From Limonium bicolor (Eukaryota > Streptophyta > Magnoliopsida > Caryophyllales > Plumbaginaceae): 64,000 nt of DNA. The DNA lies in assembly GCA_023374045.1 (NCBI GenBank), contig CM041776.1:122603733-122667732 (forward strand), written 5' to 3'. Every line of letters starts with the position of its first letter. Position 1 is the first letter of the stretch. Under the pieces are notes generated by a model, which saw only the letters and a list, made by a program, of their open reading frames with translations, was not told the origin of the DNA and searched no databases. Both the position numbers and the translations under genes were made by a program. Positions 21,261 to 32,948 of this stretch are shown here, in pieces.

Positions 21261-22721
21261 CTAGGCTACTAATACTTACAGTCACGGTCTGATGAACATA
21301 ACGTACCGAGCTACTAAATTACTTACCAAGTACCATATACCAAATACATACATCCTGGATCACCGAGTATTTAAAGTATATTCGATTACAACCTTTCAAG
21401 CTTACCAAAAGAATGAGTTTCTAAAGCTACTCATCTATACCAATCCCATACTTCCATATCCAAAAAGGTGTACCCCATGGTACACCGGCTACTCAAAAAC
21501 TACAGCCATGTACTACTCAGTACACCCATCATAAATTCATTGTTTACAATCAAAAAGATAAAAAAAAGCTATGTCCTCACATCTTCATCAATCTCGAGTA
21601 CCTGCGTGTAGTAAAAATGGTGCCCCAAGGGGCTCAGCAAACGCTGCATATGGACTCCGCATATACCGCGTGCTAGCTAGGGCACGCCGACTATTTGACG
21701 TCCACTAAACATGCTTCATTATTTCATACATACATGCTTTTCATACAATTACATGCTCATACAATTCATTACATAATCAAGGCAACAATGTAGTAGCACA
21801 CAACTTACTTACCTTCACAAGGTTAGCCAAATTATGCATCCGGGTTAATCGGAATGCTTTACTCTTTTACTCATTACTTACTTTTCTTACTTACAATTAC
21901 TTACTTTCTTACTTTACTTACTCATTCTTACTTACTTACTTATACTCAAGTTAAGTCGTCGGGACCTCCGGCCTTGGGGACTACACCGTCCCACATCCGG
22001 GATTTACTTGACTCACCAATCCGGGATGCTACCCACTTAAGGGATTTGGGCCGCGGACCAGTTTAAGAGTCAGGAATTGGAGCCAACCTCTCGTGACTCC
22101 GCATCCTCACGCGTGGCCGAAACTATATCGGACTTCTACTCATTCCAATTTAATTACCATTTTAAGTTAGGATGGTTAGCTTGTTAGGAAATAAGTTAGA
22201 AGTCCAAACACATAAATCGGTCACAGTACAATACATCATACATACACACATTCATATTCATCCAACATTTCATGAATTATACAAACTAAGATTTAAAAAA
22301 TACAACATCACACACTACATATTCACAAGTATGCATATTAACTCCGATTCGTGCATTTATCTTATTTGGTGATCAATTAGCACACAACACACAAATCAGA
22401 GTAACCAAGATAGCATACGGGGCATGAGGAATCCATACCGTTCACCGTTGTACGTACTTCCAAACGTCCTTCCGTGTCACAAATCAAATCCTATTATACA
22501 TACAATTAAATGATTAATCTAACTATCATTACTTAACTCATACTTACTATGTCCTATACTTCTTACACTTACACTTACTTACTTACTTTTTCCTTACTTA
22601 AGTTTTTCTTCTTACTTAAGGTTTGCATGCTTACACACATGTACATATACATATATGTATGGGTATACATATACATATATATACAATTATTATTTAATTA
22701 AAATAATTTTTTTTTTTTGTC

Positions 22722-23034
22722 AGGACCGGACTTGCGACCGACCTTGCAAGTCCGGTCCATTCCAGTAGCTCAGGTTACGGAAATTCTTCTGGGACCGGAC
22801 TTGCATGTCCGGTCGCAAGTCCGGTCCATTCCAGTAGGTTTCATCGGGAATTTTTCTGGTCCGACCGGACTTGCAAGTCCGGTCGATTCCAGTAGCATTC
22901 TGACGGGAAAATTTTCTGCTCGACCGGACTTGCAAGTCCGGTCGCAAGTCCGGTCGATTCCAGTAGCTTTCCCGTCTTGTAAATCTGGGCTCGACCGAAC
23001 TTGCAAGTCCGGTCGCAAGTCCGGTCCGGCCCTA
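22722..23034. repeat. GACCGGACTTGCAAGTCCGGTC palindrome array (5' LTR copy)
   Basis: Same array as 12428-12751. It retains more intact GACCGGACTTGCAAGTCCGGTC units, but one unit lacks the extra GCAAGTCCGGTC half present in the partner. Confidence 0.88.
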
Positions 23035-25599
23035 TTTGCATTTTAATTTCTGTTTTCAGTTCTCTCTTTTACCCAATACTTCCCCATTGTTCCTACACTT
23101 AATCCTACATGTTTTAACACCATTTAAACCTCCTAATACACCCTAGTTCATTTCCTAACTCCTTACACAATTTTATACTCATTCACTCTCAATTTTCTAA
23201 GTTTCAACTCACACTTTCACTAGTTGTTTCCCTAGTTGTGTTTGCTACAGATTTTAGCACTAACACTCTCCATCTACAACTCCCTCTTCTAATGTCATTT
23301 CTAACACTCCTAACACATTACAATTACATTAACTATCTCTCTCAACTTACCCTCTATCTTCCTTAATCAAAATCTGTTACACACTCACATTATTCACCTA
23401 GTTTTAATTCTCTAAGTGTTCTAATCCTAGGCAAATTTTGCCATAGTCTCCCCTATAATTTTATACTCTCACCACATTGTTTTGCTCACATCTATATTGT
23501 CTCACCTGTTTTCAACAATCAAAATACACAAGCTCCCATATACAATACCAACACTAAAACACTCCTAAAACACTACAAAATTTCCTGCACACAAACACTA
23601 ATTCCCAAACTGTTTTCAATAAGTTTTACACATCTTTTAAAGCTTCAAAATACTTATATTCTCTTACACATCATACTACTAATGCATTATCATTTTACAA
23701 TACCAATTTTCATTCCTAAAAATCTGTTACACATACATATTCAAGACTACACAAGGGTGAGCTTATTTACCTTGCTTCTCTTCTTCTTCTTGCTTCTTCC
23801 TTCCTTCTCTCTCTACCGGTTTTGTAATCCCAATTCCTCTAACACTACAACCCGTTTATATACACATTTTAATACACCATTCTAATACTAAGAACTAACC
23901 CTAACCATTAATCAAGTTTTAATCTAGGTTTTAGGGTTTAGAGAATTTATTACCTTCCAAGAGCACAAGGGCTGTTTGGGATAGCTCAAGGACAAGATTT
24001 CTCACACCACCAAAATGCCAAAATCGGCTGGACATACAAGACCAAACAAGGTTTAGTCTTAATTTTCGTTTTGCCATTTAGGCTAGAAAGAGATGGAGTT
24101 TTTGGGAATATTTTTACCTTAAAAGAACAAGGAGAAGGAGGGCCTTCTAATGGTGGTGTTGAAGCTCCCAATGGGGTATACCCATAAAATCGAAAGTGGG
24201 TGTTTTCGGATTTTGGAAAGATGAAAGTGTAGCTCTTGAAGAGAGGAAGACAATGGTATAATTTTTGTAATTTTTGGAAGAGTGTGGAGGGAGTTACAAA
24301 GGAGAGAAGATAGAGTTTGTGGGTGTTTCTTATTTCTCCATGGATGTCGATTTGGAGAAGGAAGGAAATAGAGAGGAGGAAGATGGGGGCCTGTACGTGG
24401 AGAAGGAAATGAGTGGGGGAGAGAGTGTGAGAGAGTGGGGTAAAGTAATAAAGTAGAGGTAGTAGTTTATTATTTTTGTTTGTTTGTGAGTAAAAGGGGA
24501 GTAAAGAGAGAGTGTGAGGAGGGGCCAAAATCGGACAGCCCACACACACACATAACACTCTTACTTTTTATTTTCAATGTGGACACATAGGTTTGTGTTA
24601 TTTATATTTCTACCCCACAACTTCCCGTTTTTGACAGTTTTTACTAATCTCGTTTTCTCGATTTTATTGGTCCTAAAGCTTCACTAATATTTATTAATGG
24701 TTATTTAGTTGACCAAACTGTTACGAGTCTATTTGACCCGCTTAAAGACACGTTTTCCCGGTTACCTCGAAAAACGCGCTTTAATGTTTATTAGTGTTTT
24801 TAATCCATTTCAAGGATCCGTTTTCTTCGGGATTTGTTCCCTTGTGATTATTTACACTTAATTAGCTTCTAAAATATTCATTAGCCTAATTAATCACTAT
24901 TTTTAATTACGGGGTATTTCAAGAATGGTCAAATGACATTAAAAATTAACAAAACAAAAACAAACCAAATTACCTTATGTTATACGTGAGCCTAGCCTCA
25001 TTCTCTCCTTTGCACTCATCATTTCCGATTTGGTAAGGCTCCCTCCTCTCTCTTCTTCCTTCATCTTCTTCCTTTGAAGCTCTTAAGTCCATCAATGTAG
25101 TTTTAACTTCTATCTTCATCTTTAAGGTAATTTCCTAGCATTTCTTGTCAAGCCTTGAAGCAAAACTCTTCCTAGCACACCAATAAGGATTTGGCATCAA
25201 CTATGTTCCAAGGAGGTTGTCTAAACCAACATTAATCCAAGGAGCATCTCAAGGTTATCTTAAGGTAGTTTTCATGCTTGAAAATCCTTAAAGCACATTT
25301 TATTGTGTAACCGATTTCTACCTCCTCTAAGGTTCTTTTCTTCTTCATTTTCATGAAGGAAACTTTGTTCTTCATCCACCTTAAGTGAGCCGAATTTATA
25401 AGGAGAAAAAGCTTAAGGTAAATTCTTGGAAAACTACTTATAAATCTACTTAAGATCTTTGTTAAAGATCTAACTCATAAACTCCTTCACCACTTGCATA
25501 TAACCGAAGTGGAGCATCAAGAGTACCTTGGAGAAAGCTTGGAGTTTCAAGAAGAGTTCAAGCACTTAACCACCTTTGTTAAGAAGTAAGTTTATTAAG

Positions 25600-27700
25600 C
25601 TAATCTTATGTTTTAAGCTTGGTTAAGCTTCTAAAAATTATACAAAAATTATATACATCTCCTAGGTTATATAAAACCAAAACTTCATGGTATAATATAC
25701 CAAAAATATAATCTATAACATATATGGAAAATATTTACCTTAAGACACATTTTTGTGTCACAAAATTTATTTATGTTACATATCAATTCAAGCCGAATTG
25801 CCAAGGGTAAAATGTTCTATTTTGAGCTAGGAATCAATATAAGACATTACAATAATTTTTACATGAGTTATATAACTCCTATGAATTTATGTATAATTAT
25901 TTTGACATATAAACCCACTTTTATATACTATATGATCACTAATTAATTATGGCCGAATGGTCTAAGTGATAAATAGGTATTAATGACCTACTTAGGTATA
26001 TAAACTTATATTATAAAGTTTGGAGAGTTAAAAATATTTTATTAGTGCTTAAATGGCTAATTAATTAAGTTATGTGGCATAAATGTAATTTTTGCAAAGT
26101 TTGGTGTGTTTATTATAAAAACCGAGAGTTAAGGGTGTTCTTGGGATATATATGATATAATACAAGGTTAGGAATTAAGTTTATGAATTTTAGATAATTT
26201 AAACAAGTGTTAAAATAACACTTTATAATGTTTTGGGCTATTATGTAATTTATAAAAGTAATTATGAAAGTTTGGAACTTAATATAGGGCGAATCCGTAA
26301 ATAAGAAAATTATGTAGTTCACTTTCGAAATTTTGAAGAATTAAATATTTAAACTATAGTTTATAAGTTATTAAGTAACTATTATAAACTTTTGGGGTGA
26401 AAATGTAATTAATGGAAAGTACATGACCAAAGTCGAAGTACTTTGGGTTAATTTGGTAATTTAAGGATTTATATATATATATATATATATTCGATAATTA
26501 AGAAGAGTTAAAATTAAAACTATAGTTTATAAGACATTTTGTAAAGGTTATAAGATTTTGTGGTTAAATTGTAATTATAGAAAATATTGTATTAAGGCCG
26601 AAAGTTTGAGGGGCCAAATTGTAATTTTTCAAAAGTTATAATGTTCGAAAGTTATATACCAAAATATTAATGGTGTTTTTGTAATATAATAAAATAGGGA
26701 ATTAAAACTATATAATATAATAAGATTAGAGTAAAATGTAATTATAAGGAATTACATGGCTTAGCCGAAAATAAATGTGGCTAGTTGGTACTTTATTAAA
26801 GTTATGATGTTCAAATAATAATTACCAAATCTATAGTGGTAGTTTAATGAATTAACTAATTAAGAAAATAAAACTATGTATTATAATGTATTTTGGAGTT
26901 TAATGTAAAGTTTGTGAAATAAAAGAGGTTATAATATAATAATCGAAAAGTATGATGTATTTATGAGATTAAAAATAATTGTAGGTCCTATATGGATATT
27001 TAAGAAATTTAGAAAAGAAAATTATGATTTAAGGATATATGGGATTAAAACTATACGATATATAAGTACAAGTAATTTACTTGGAAAAGAAATAATATTA
27101 TTCGGGGTTAGTTTATGATTAATAAAAGATATGGGAATAATATGTCCACGTGAGACATGTAAATATAATTTGAGAATTTATTAAGTGGTTATGTCATTTA
27201 GACAACTATATATATGTATCATAAATAATTTAGATCTTTAAGTGAATCAAAAGGAAAAGGGTATAAGGAATTTAATGTGGAAACATCAAATAATGTTTGG
27301 AGCTGTAATATATTTTAAAATTAAAGTTAAGAGGAGGATTAATTAACATGTGACCAATAAGTGTCATTTATAAATTATAAATTACTATGTCATTTGGACA
27401 ATTGTTAAACATGTAATATAAATGGTACATGAATATATAGTATATACTTTAAAGGATTTAAAGATAAAATAACAAATAAGTTATACATCCATCATGAGGT
27501 AATTAAACTGAATTACCACACAATATAGGTTTTATAAATTAAGGCTACATGATTTGGAAACATATAAATACCTTAAATAATAATAAGGAAAAGAGGTTAA
27601 AGAAACTACCTAAGTATAAAGAAATAAACCTCACATGAAATAACGAATATGAAATCGTTTCATGAATCAATAAAATTATTATACGAGAGTTACATAAATT
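25600..27700. repeat. AT-rich block of degenerate tandem repeats
   Basis: Words such as AAACTATAGTTTATAAG, TTATGATGTTCGAAAGTTAT and AAATTGTAATTATAGAAA recur about every 100-130 bp with strong divergence, suggesting an ancient tandem array inside the LTR. A (TA)n run is at 26470-26490. Nothing coding is seen. Confidence 0.5.
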
Positions 27701-28940
27701 AACACTCTCAGATTAATCCTATTCTAGGACATTGTTTGACCAGACGTTGACCAGGAACTAAACAAGTACAATCTACGGTGAACGGTATGGAATTGTTGCA
27801 GTCTGCTTTCTACCGGATTACACCGGCTTGTGTGCTATCTGTTGTTTGAGTTAACGACCAAGATAATTGTATGTAAAATGTTGTATTACTCTTGTGCACT
27901 GTTGTGTTATTTTATGTGCGTGAGGTTACTAACTATAACGTGTATGTTCCACGCATACAACACTACATTACCAGTGGATTAAATACCTGTGAATTATTAT
28001 ACCGAGAACTTGTACACAAGTTTCTCACTAACTTCACTTTATAACGAACGTTGTTATCCTAATCGTGATAACTGACAATACACATTACATTGTGTTCTTG
28101 CTTAACGTCCTTGTGTGACATCTAACAATACTCTACTACGAGAAGCGAGGAGCCCAGTTGTTCTGGCCATGCATGCTACAGGAGCTGTACCTGACTCAGG
28201 TCGTCTCCTATTCAAATATACGTCACGACGGAAGTTTTGGGTGCACTATGTCACTCACCGGGACCGTACCGGAATATTATTAAGTTGGGAGGAAGACTGC
28301 ATTTCTCTCGAGGGTACGATACCCATCTTTTTAAGTACAGGAGTTAACTACGTTATCTTCTGAGGGAATTATTACCCACCTACTTGTACGAGAGTCCCAT
28401 CTCGTCTAAGGGTTTATCATACCCGACCAATTTACTCTATGAAGATAGAGTTTAACGAGGTCACTATACCTCCACTATTTAATGAACTCTTATGTACATG
28501 TTAGTCCCATTGTGTGGATCTGACTACTATCAAGCAATTACAGAACATCTAACTTGACCTTCTGAAGTCTTGTTCTGTGTGACATGATTGTCCTTGTATG
28601 AATGCTTGTTATGATTATGTTAGGATGTTTATTTACAGCTTATAAAAATGACTTGCATGCATTCGACAAAATAGTTGGTGTGGCCCAGTAGCTTGTGGGC
28701 TGCACGATTTCATACCGGCAAATTATTTTGCTGAGCCGTTTCATGGCTAAACAATTCCAGGTACCTGAAGAATGAAGAGATTGCCCGACCGAGTGTAGGA
28801 GGGGTAGAATTAAGACATGGGTTTATTACCACCGGTGTCATCTTACAGTACTGTATTTTTATTATTATCTTTTGTTGTTTTAAGAGGTTTGTATTCAGCG
28901 CTCAGACCGTAGCATTTGTAAGTTGTATTGGAGTTAGCCT

Positions 28941-28964
28941 TGCTAGTCACATGGGTGACTAGCA
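28941..28964 (+). other. Conserved terminal hairpin in solo LTR A
   Basis: TGCTAGTCAC-ATGG-GTGACTAGCA, a perfect 10-bp stem about 105 nt before the LTR end. It corresponds in position and loop type to hairpins in the Tekay-1 and Tekay-3 LTRs, whose stem sequences differ. Confidence 0.7.
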
Positions 28965-29074
28965 GCGTTGTAGCACCACCCGTTGTTGTATATATTTTCC
29001 GCTGCATTTCCAGTTATTTTTGGGAGCTATCATCGTTCAGGTTACTGGATTTCGGGTTGGGGTGTTACAGGTAG

Positions 29075-29765
29075 TGTAGGTGGCGGAAATGGCGAAAGAT
29101 TAGGGATGGAGGCGTTTGTTTGTTCGTGTTCGTCGGGAGCAGGAAGGAGATAACGAAGAAGAAAAGATAGAATAAAGAAGAAAGAAAATCGGGGCCGCGA
29201 TTTAGTCGTGTCCGGAATTCCGTCCGGATCCGGACTGGTTAGGGTTTGGGATCGTCCGGCTTTGCGTCCGGCTGGGTTTAGCCGGACGCTTTGAAAAGCT
29301 TTTTTTTATTTTTTTATTAAATTAAATTAAAATCCACTAATCTAAAACACCTCAATTATTTTAAATCAAAATTTAAAAAGGAAACATTACCAATAATAAT
29401 CAAACAGAAACAAACACAAGAAATGCAGAATTGAAATAGCAAGAGTGTTAAAGGACTCCCTGATCTGTGGTAGACACTGCCATGATATTTCCCCACACTT
29501 GAGTTCAGTTTAGCTTTAGAATGAAGTACCTGAAAGATTAAATCTGCAAAACCAGAAGAACTCAAATGGAAACAGGCAGAGTGATTTATTGAAATAGGGG
29601 AGTCGGGTCTCTTGCAGTAAAGTAGTAAAAATTCTAAATAGATTAAAAGAAAATTAAAGCAAGTAATAGGAAAGTGTAAAAAGAAAGTGGGGAGGAGATT
29701 TTTACTGGTGGGTTGCCTCCCACCAAGCTGCCCATCTTTTCGGTCTTTGGCTAGACCTTGGTGCA
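29075..29765 (-). other. Athila spacer after integrase
   Basis: Non-coding. It contains a GTCCGG-rich cluster at about 29208-29292 and a PPT-like AAGTGTGGGGAAA (minus, about 29482-29497). It joins 8557-9164 once solo LTR A is removed. Confidence 0.7.
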
Positions 29766-31452
29766 TCAGTTTGGCGGATTGTAAACAGTGATCACCGAGT
29801 GAACTTCGGCACTGTTACTACTCAAATAATGCTTTAGCTGGGATCCGTTGACCTTGAACGTCTCGCCTTCTGTGTTGATTAGATCAATGGCTCCATAAGG
29901 TGAGACACCTGTCACTGTGAATGGGCTGGACCAACGAGATTTTAACTTTCCTGGGAATAGTTTCAGTAGGAGTTGAATAGAAGAACCTTATCCCCCACGT
30001 GAAACTCACGCTTGACCAACAGCTTATCATGCCACCTCTTCGTCTTTTCCTTATAAATCTTGGCGTTTTCATAAGCTACCTCTCTAAACTCCTCCAGATC
30101 ACATAGCTGTAGCTTATGCTTCTCACCAGCCTTTTGGAGATCAAAATTCAATGCCTTAAGTGCCCAAAAAGACTTGTGCTCCAGCTCCACAGGTAAGTGA
30201 CACGCCTTGCCATAAACCAACTTGTATGGGGACATACCTAAAGGTGTTTTAAAGGCAGTGCGGTATGCCCACAAGGCGTCATCTAACTTAAGGGACCAGT
30301 CTCGCCTCGAGGATGTGATAGATTTCTGGAGAATCCACTTAAGCTCCCTGTTGGTGATCTCAGCTTGTCCGTTCGTTTGTGGATGATACGGTAGAGAGAC
30401 CTTGTGCCGTACACCATACTTCTGCATAAGAGCTTCAAACTGTTTGTTGCAGAAGTGTGTACCCCCATCACTAATGATTGCTCATGGGACACCAAAACGG
30501 GAAAAGATATTCCTTTTCAAAAACTTAAGCACCACTCTTGCATCATTGGTAGGTGCTGCTATTGCTTCAGCCCACTTGGTGACATAATCTACTGCTACCA
30601 AGATGTAGAGGTTACCTTGAGATGGTGGGAACGGTCCCATGAAATCAATGCCCCAAAGATCAAACGGCTCAACCTCCAAGATCGAATTCAATGGCATCTC
30701 GTGGCGTCTGGATAAATTCCCCTACCTTTGACATTGATCACAAGTGGAAACAAATTGATAGCAATCCTTGTTCAGACTTTTCCAAAAGAAGCCAGCCTCC
30801 AAAACTTTCGCAGCTGTCCTAGCCGGACCAAAATGACCCCCTGCTTCTCTAGAATGGCAATGCGTCAAGATGTCTCTAGCTTCATTCTCAGATACACAAC
30901 GACGAATCATACCATCTGCACAGACTTTAAACAGAAACGGGTCATCCCAAAGGTAATGCTTGACCATGGAAAAGAACTTCTTCTTCTGCTGATATGACAA
31001 CTCTGGAGGAACAATGCCCTTGGCTAGGTAATTTGCAATATCAGCATACCAAGGGTCCGTGGAATGACCAATCATGTAGACATACTCATCAGGGAAATAC
31101 TCATTGATCAGCCTGCCATCATCTGGAACTTCCATACGGGATAAGTGATCCGCTACTCCGTTCTGTGCTCCAGGTTTGTCTCTAATCTCAATGTCAAATT
31201 CCTGCAAAAGCAAAATCCATCTGATCAAACGAGGTTTAGCGTCAACTTTTCCAAAGAGATACCTGAGAGCGGAGTGGTCGGTGTGCACGATGACTTTGCT
31301 GCTAATGATGTACGGTCGAAACTTATCACAAGCAAAGACAATCGCCAACAGTTCCTTCTCCGTCGTGGCGTAGTTCTTCTGCGCCTCATTCATAGTCATA
31401 CTAGCATAATAGACTATCCACAATACCTTGTCATGCCTCTTACCCAAACCTG
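29766..31452 (-). pseudogene. Athila-like RNase H C-terminal part and integrase
   Basis: Starts at the junction of the 5.3-kb insertion within RNase H (MNEAQKNYATTEKELLA, HTDHSALRYLF, GVADHLSR). It passes into the integrase HHCC domain (HCHSREAGGHFG, CDQCQ) and the DDE core: D in [11 protein letters not shown] in an ISDGG-type motif, E in NRELKW. It ends about VYNPPN, TGA at 29766. In-frame stops lie at 30722 (TAG) and 30482 (TGA, a CGA-like position). A frameshift near 29965 moves the last 65 codons. The downstream end of the 31453-36793 insert contributes an artefactual N-terminal open stretch. Confidence 0.88.
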
Positions 31453-32948
31453 TGCTAACAGAGAAATTGTTAGGATAAACTATATACAAAAGAACAAAAT
31501 AATAAATTAATCCTACAACTCTACTATGGGTAGCAAAATAAAACCCGGTCGGAGTATAGTGTAAATATATTACGACCGAGAGTATCGTACCCAAGGGACT
31601 TATAGAAAATTAGTCCTAATCCGGTAATACCTATTCTAAGACAAGGGGGGAAATTGAAATGTTTTCTAATCTAAATAAAACTAACTAAACTATGTGGTAA
31701 TTACAATGAAATTATCCTTGATCCAGGGTGAAACCATCTAAGCATCGATATGAACTCTCAACATAAACACAGGCCTTCGAATTAACCAACAACTGAACAC
31801 GCCGGGTGTCCTGCCGGATACCACTTGCACGGCATATTCAAAGATATTGAATATGCCGGACATTGGCCACCCGGCAGTGCATCCGGCATAGTCATAATGC
31901 ATATTCTTTCTCCAGTTTCCGAGTAGAAAACAGAAGACTCATCCCTATTAACAAATCGAGCATATATCATGCCGCGAAATGAACAAGGAAATGGGGGAAA
32001 ATGGATTAATTCTCACTCTTACCACTAACCCTTAAGTCATAAGAAGAGAGTAGGAAGACCATTAAGAGAGTCTAACCTATCTTACTTGGGACTTGTCTTC
32101 CACAAGTAAGAATTGCATGAAGAGAAAAAGAGATCAACCTATTCTCTTTCAATAAGAACCTTACTCTTAATAAACTTGAAAATTATATTAAAGAAATCAT
32201 ATTGTTTACAAGAAGGAATTCATCCCTAACCAAGAATAAACAAGGAGTTCAACATCTCCATCCACACAACTACAAGAAGAGAATACAAAGGGGAGAAGGG
32301 AATGGTCATAGCCTTAACCCGACAGGATCTTCTTCTTCTTCTTCGCGTGGATGGAACTGTAGAAACTTCCTTGGACACCAACAATGGAGTGGGGCGGAAT
32401 TGGAGTTGTGAGTGGAGTGTATAGGGGTGTTAAAGTGTGGTCAATTGTTGCCTTCCTCAGCCTATTTATAGGCATTAAATGTGTCGTTGCCGGGCGTCGT
32501 GCCGGGTCACCAGTAGCCGGCACACGTGTAAAATGCGCCCAACTGTTAACGGTCGAAACCGTCAATTCCACGCGAAACAGTGCATATGTCGGGTAGGATA
32601 TACCCGGCATCATCCCTTTCACCAACGGTCAATAACTGCTATCGCTTGGTCAACCGTGGCGACTCTTCACTTATGCCGGATGGAATCTACCCGGCATTAG
32701 GTCTGGCAATGCCTCTTTTCTGTTCTGTACTTATGCCGTGCAGAAACTACCCGGCATGGAGTCCGGCTTCAACTGAACTTTTGCCTAGAAAATCATTCCT
32801 TGCACAGAAAACTCATAAAAACATAAATCTGTACAAATATTATATTTTAACACATAATAAGCATAAATAACATAAATATAACTTTATTTAGATAAATATA
32901 ATACTAAATCTAGTGCATAAAATATGATAAGTCTGCTGCGGCTTATCA
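31453..32948 (-). repeat. 3' LTR of the LARD-like element
   Basis: The minus-strand TATA box TATAAATA is at 32463-32470. GCCGG-rich clusters lie at 31800-31890, 32490-32530 and 32585-32765. Confidence 0.9.

Larger units (their letters stand above)
10811..24921 (-). mobile_element. Tekay-1: complete Tekay-type chromovirus carrying an AlkB exon
   Basis: LTRs at 10811-14634 (3824 bp) and 21132-24921 (3790 bp) start TGTAACACCCC and end GGGGTATTTCA on the plus strand. The perfect TSD AGAAT is at 10806-10810 and 24922-24926. The PBS TGGTATCAGAGC (initiator Met tRNA type) is at 21115-21126 and the PPT AAGGGGGGTAG at 14638-14650. Order on the minus strand: gag in three exon-like blocks, AlkB exon, protease, RT, RNase H, integrase, chromodomain. 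Long LTRs, the iMet PBS and a C-terminal chromodomain-like region fit the Tekay/Del clade. Frameshifts are present in gag, AlkB, RT and integrase. Confidence 0.93.
21132..24921 (-). repeat. 5' LTR of Tekay-1
   Basis: Read on the minus strand from 24921: U3-like sequence; a CT-rich leader (about 24540-24270); three AAG|GTAA donor-like motifs (24117, 23953, 23770); the palindrome array (22722-23034); an AT-rich TATATATATGTATATG stretch (about 22640-22715); TACT-rich tracts; and a terminal hairpin (21241-21260). A 190-codon open stretch at 23986-24558 is CT-rich low complexity and not considered a gene. Confidence 0.92.
9170..29069 (+). mobile_element. Solo LTR A (about 5.8 kb, Tekay-like termini), split by Tekay-1
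   Basis: It starts TGAAATACCCC at 9170 and ends GGGGTGTTACA at 29069, with a perfect TSD GGTAG (9165-9169 and 29070-29074). Removing Tekay-1 (10811-24921) and one TSD copy leaves about 5.8 kb with no PBS, PPT or coding domain, so this is a solo LTR. The distal half carries features shared with the Tekay-3 LTR: a pyrimidine-rich leader, AAG|GTAA donor-like motifs, a TACACCGGCTTGTGTG block near 27820 and a terminal hairpin at 28941-28964. It is unusually long for a Tekay LTR. Confidence 0.85.
24927..29069 (+). repeat. Distal part of solo LTR A
   Basis: After a CT-rich leader (about 24990-25080) come AAG|GTAA-like motifs at 25127, 25265 and 25418, plus AA|GTAAGT at 25586. A very AT-rich 2-kb block (about 25600-27700) follows. 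The last 1.3 kb shares blocks with the Tekay-3 LTR (a TACACCGGCTTGTGTG block near 27820) and ends with the hairpin at 28941-28964. No gene is seen; the 82-codon open stretch at 28115-28363 has no recognisable domain. Confidence 0.8.

Noticed and set aside
23986..24558. 190-codon open stretch in the Tekay-1 LTR (also 13839-14300)
   Set aside because: CT-rich low complexity, differs by frameshifting indels between the two LTRs, no domain.
28115..28363. 82-codon open stretch in solo LTR A
   Set aside because: No domain, no homologous frame in related LTRs, lies inside an LTR.
30722..31594. N-terminal ~47 codons of the open stretch entering Athila RNase H
   Set aside because: They are translated LARD LTR sequence fused by chance to the real coding fragment starting at 31452.
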